A stretch of DNA of 11,855 bases. It comes from Ramlibacter sp. Its GTDB lineage: Bacteria > Pseudomonadota > Gammaproteobacteria > Burkholderiales > Burkholderiaceae_C. Made by a program: the position numbers and the translations under genes. This document shows, in pieces, positions 11,147-11,855 of the stretch (position 1 is the stretch's first letter; every line of letters starts with the position of its first letter). Location of the stretch: the NCBI GenBank assembly GCA_025351615.1, contig JANXVP010000002.1, positions 1 through 11,855 on the forward strand, written 5' to 3'. A model generated the notes under the pieces. That model searched no databases, was not told where the DNA came from, and saw nothing but the letters and a program-made list of their open reading frames with translations.

Positions 11147-11855
11147 ATGGCCCGCATCCTCATCGTCGGCGGCTCACTGGCCGGCCTGTTCGCAGGCAAC
11201 ATGCTGCTGCGCGACGGCCACGACGTGCGGATCATGGAGCGGTCGGCCACCCCGCTGGACGGCCGCGGAGCGGGCATTGTGACGCACCTGGCGCTCAATG
11301 ATGCCCTCCTGAAAGCGGGGCTCACCAACCTCGACGGCCTGGGCGTCGAGGTCACCCGGCGGATCGTCCTGGCCCCGGACGGGGCGGTTGACCAGGCGCT
11401 TGCGACCCAGCAGGTCTTGACCTCCTGGAGCCGCCTTTATTCATTTCTCAAGGGCCTGTTTCCGCAGGAGCGCTACATCCACGATGCGTCCTTTGTGGAG
11501 CTGCGCGAGAGCACCGGTGAAGTCCACGTGACGCTACGCCGCAGCGGCACCGAAGTGATCGAGGCCGCCGATCTCCTGATCGGGTGCGACGGCATCCGCT
11601 CCAGCGTGCGAGGCCAGCTCTGGCCCGGCGTGCGTTCACAGTACGCGGGCTACATCGCGTGGCGCGGGATTTGCGAAGAGACGGATCTGTCCGCGGCTGC
11701 GAGGGAAACCCTGTTCGACGCCTTTGCCTTCGGGTTGGGCAACGATGAGCAGATCCTGGGCTACCCGGTGGCTGGACGCGGTGACACCACCGAGCATGGC
11801 AGGCGCCGCTACAACACGGTCTGGTACAGGAATGCGCCGCCAGGTCCTGTGCTTG
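11147..11855 (+). CDS. FAD-dependent aromatic monooxygenase, 2,6-dihydroxypyridine 3-monooxygenase-like, 3'-truncated
   Basis: N-terminal 236 residues of a class A flavoprotein hydroxylase; the family is about 380-400 residues, so the C-terminus lies beyond the window. Seen: FAD-binding ILIVGGSLAGLFAGNMLL (4-21; GGSLAG in place of GxGxxG), the acidic end of beta 2 at IMER (29-32), GRGAGIV (39-45), and the DG motif LLIGCDGIRSSVR (143-155). The segments PLDGRGAGIV, FPQERY, YAGYIAWRG (167-174 region) and ILGYPVAGR resemble 2,6-dihydroxypyridine 3-hydroxylase of nicotine degradation, as I recall that protein. Such enzymes use NADH and O2 to hydroxylate a ring already hydroxylated beside the nitrogen. 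The start, 7 bp after the VOC stop, has no clear ribosome site, suggesting translational coupling. A general salicylate hydroxylase-type activity on another aromatic is the main alternative. Confidence 0.88.
   Translation, partial: MARILIVGGSLAGLFAGNMLLRDGHDVRIMERSATPLDGRGAGIVTHLALNDALLKAGLTNLDGLGVEVTRRIVLAPDGAVDQALATQQVLTSWSRLYSFLKGLFPQERYIHDASFVELRESTGEVHVTLRRSGTEVIEAADLLIGCDGIRSSVRGQLWPGVRSQYAGYIAWRGICEETDLSAAARETLFDAFAFGLGNDEQILGYPVAGRGDTTEHGRRRYNTVWYRNAPPGPVL

Noticed and set aside
1..11855. Mobile elements, CRISPR arrays, tRNA or rRNA genes
   Set aside because: I found no transposase or integrase motifs, no regularly spaced repeats and no tRNA-like cloverleaf; the only repeats are the paired operator-like sites.

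Overview
The window looks like chromosomal DNA of a high-GC betaproteobacterium, most likely Burkholderiales. The reasons are a Bug/TctC-type solute-binding protein, IclR and TetR regulators beside small catabolic operons, strong G/C third-position bias, and tight gene packing with ATGA stop/start overlaps. I see no rRNA, tRNA, CRISPR array, transposase or phage gene.

Left block (1-4022). A plus-strand operon encodes an acyl-CoA dehydrogenase (5' end outside the window), a MaoC-type hot-dog hydratase, a periplasmic Bug-family binding protein and a short-chain dehydrogenase with a TTG start. A convergent IclR-family regulator closes the block. The three enzymes match three successive beta-oxidation-type steps: acyl-CoA to enoyl-CoA to 3-hydroxyacyl-CoA to 3-ketoacyl-CoA. 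The binding protein suggests uptake of a carboxylate. The substrate is not shown by the sequence.

Junction (4023-4647). This 625-bp stretch has no intact recognisable gene. It holds what reads as the last ~40 codons of a DUF849 (beta-keto acid cleavage enzyme, BKACE) gene with an in-frame amber codon, and on the minus strand a 59-codon frame with a good Shine-Dalgarno and a signal-peptide-like start but no recognisable mature protein. It looks like a scar between two gene clusters.

Right block (4648-11855). A minus-strand operon runs, in transcription order, from a CoxG-like membrane-anchored SRPBCC protein to an FAD subunit, a [2Fe-2S] subunit and a molybdopterin subunit of a xanthine dehydrogenase/CO dehydrogenase-family hydroxylase, then a LivF-type ABC ATPase. 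The first four genes are joined by 4-bp overlaps. The LivF-like protein lacks its whole Walker A segment, apparently by a clean in-frame deletion. Divergently, a TetR-family regulator, a VOC (glyoxalase-fold) protein and an FAD monooxygenase (3' end outside the window) form a plus-strand operon. The monooxygenase resembles 2,6-dihydroxypyridine 3-monooxygenase. A molybdenum hydroxylase beside such an enzyme suggests breakdown of an N-heteroaromatic compound (pyridine type): ring hydroxylation next to nitrogen, then FAD-dependent hydroxylation.

The divergent promoter region carries two related TTGGTAAA-containing sites exactly 30 bp apart. They flank a candidate promoter for the hydroxylase operon and are good candidates for the TetR operator. 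The most unusual items are the Walker A-less ABC ATPase, the BKACE remnant next to a pathway it could have completed, and the paired-operator arrangement.
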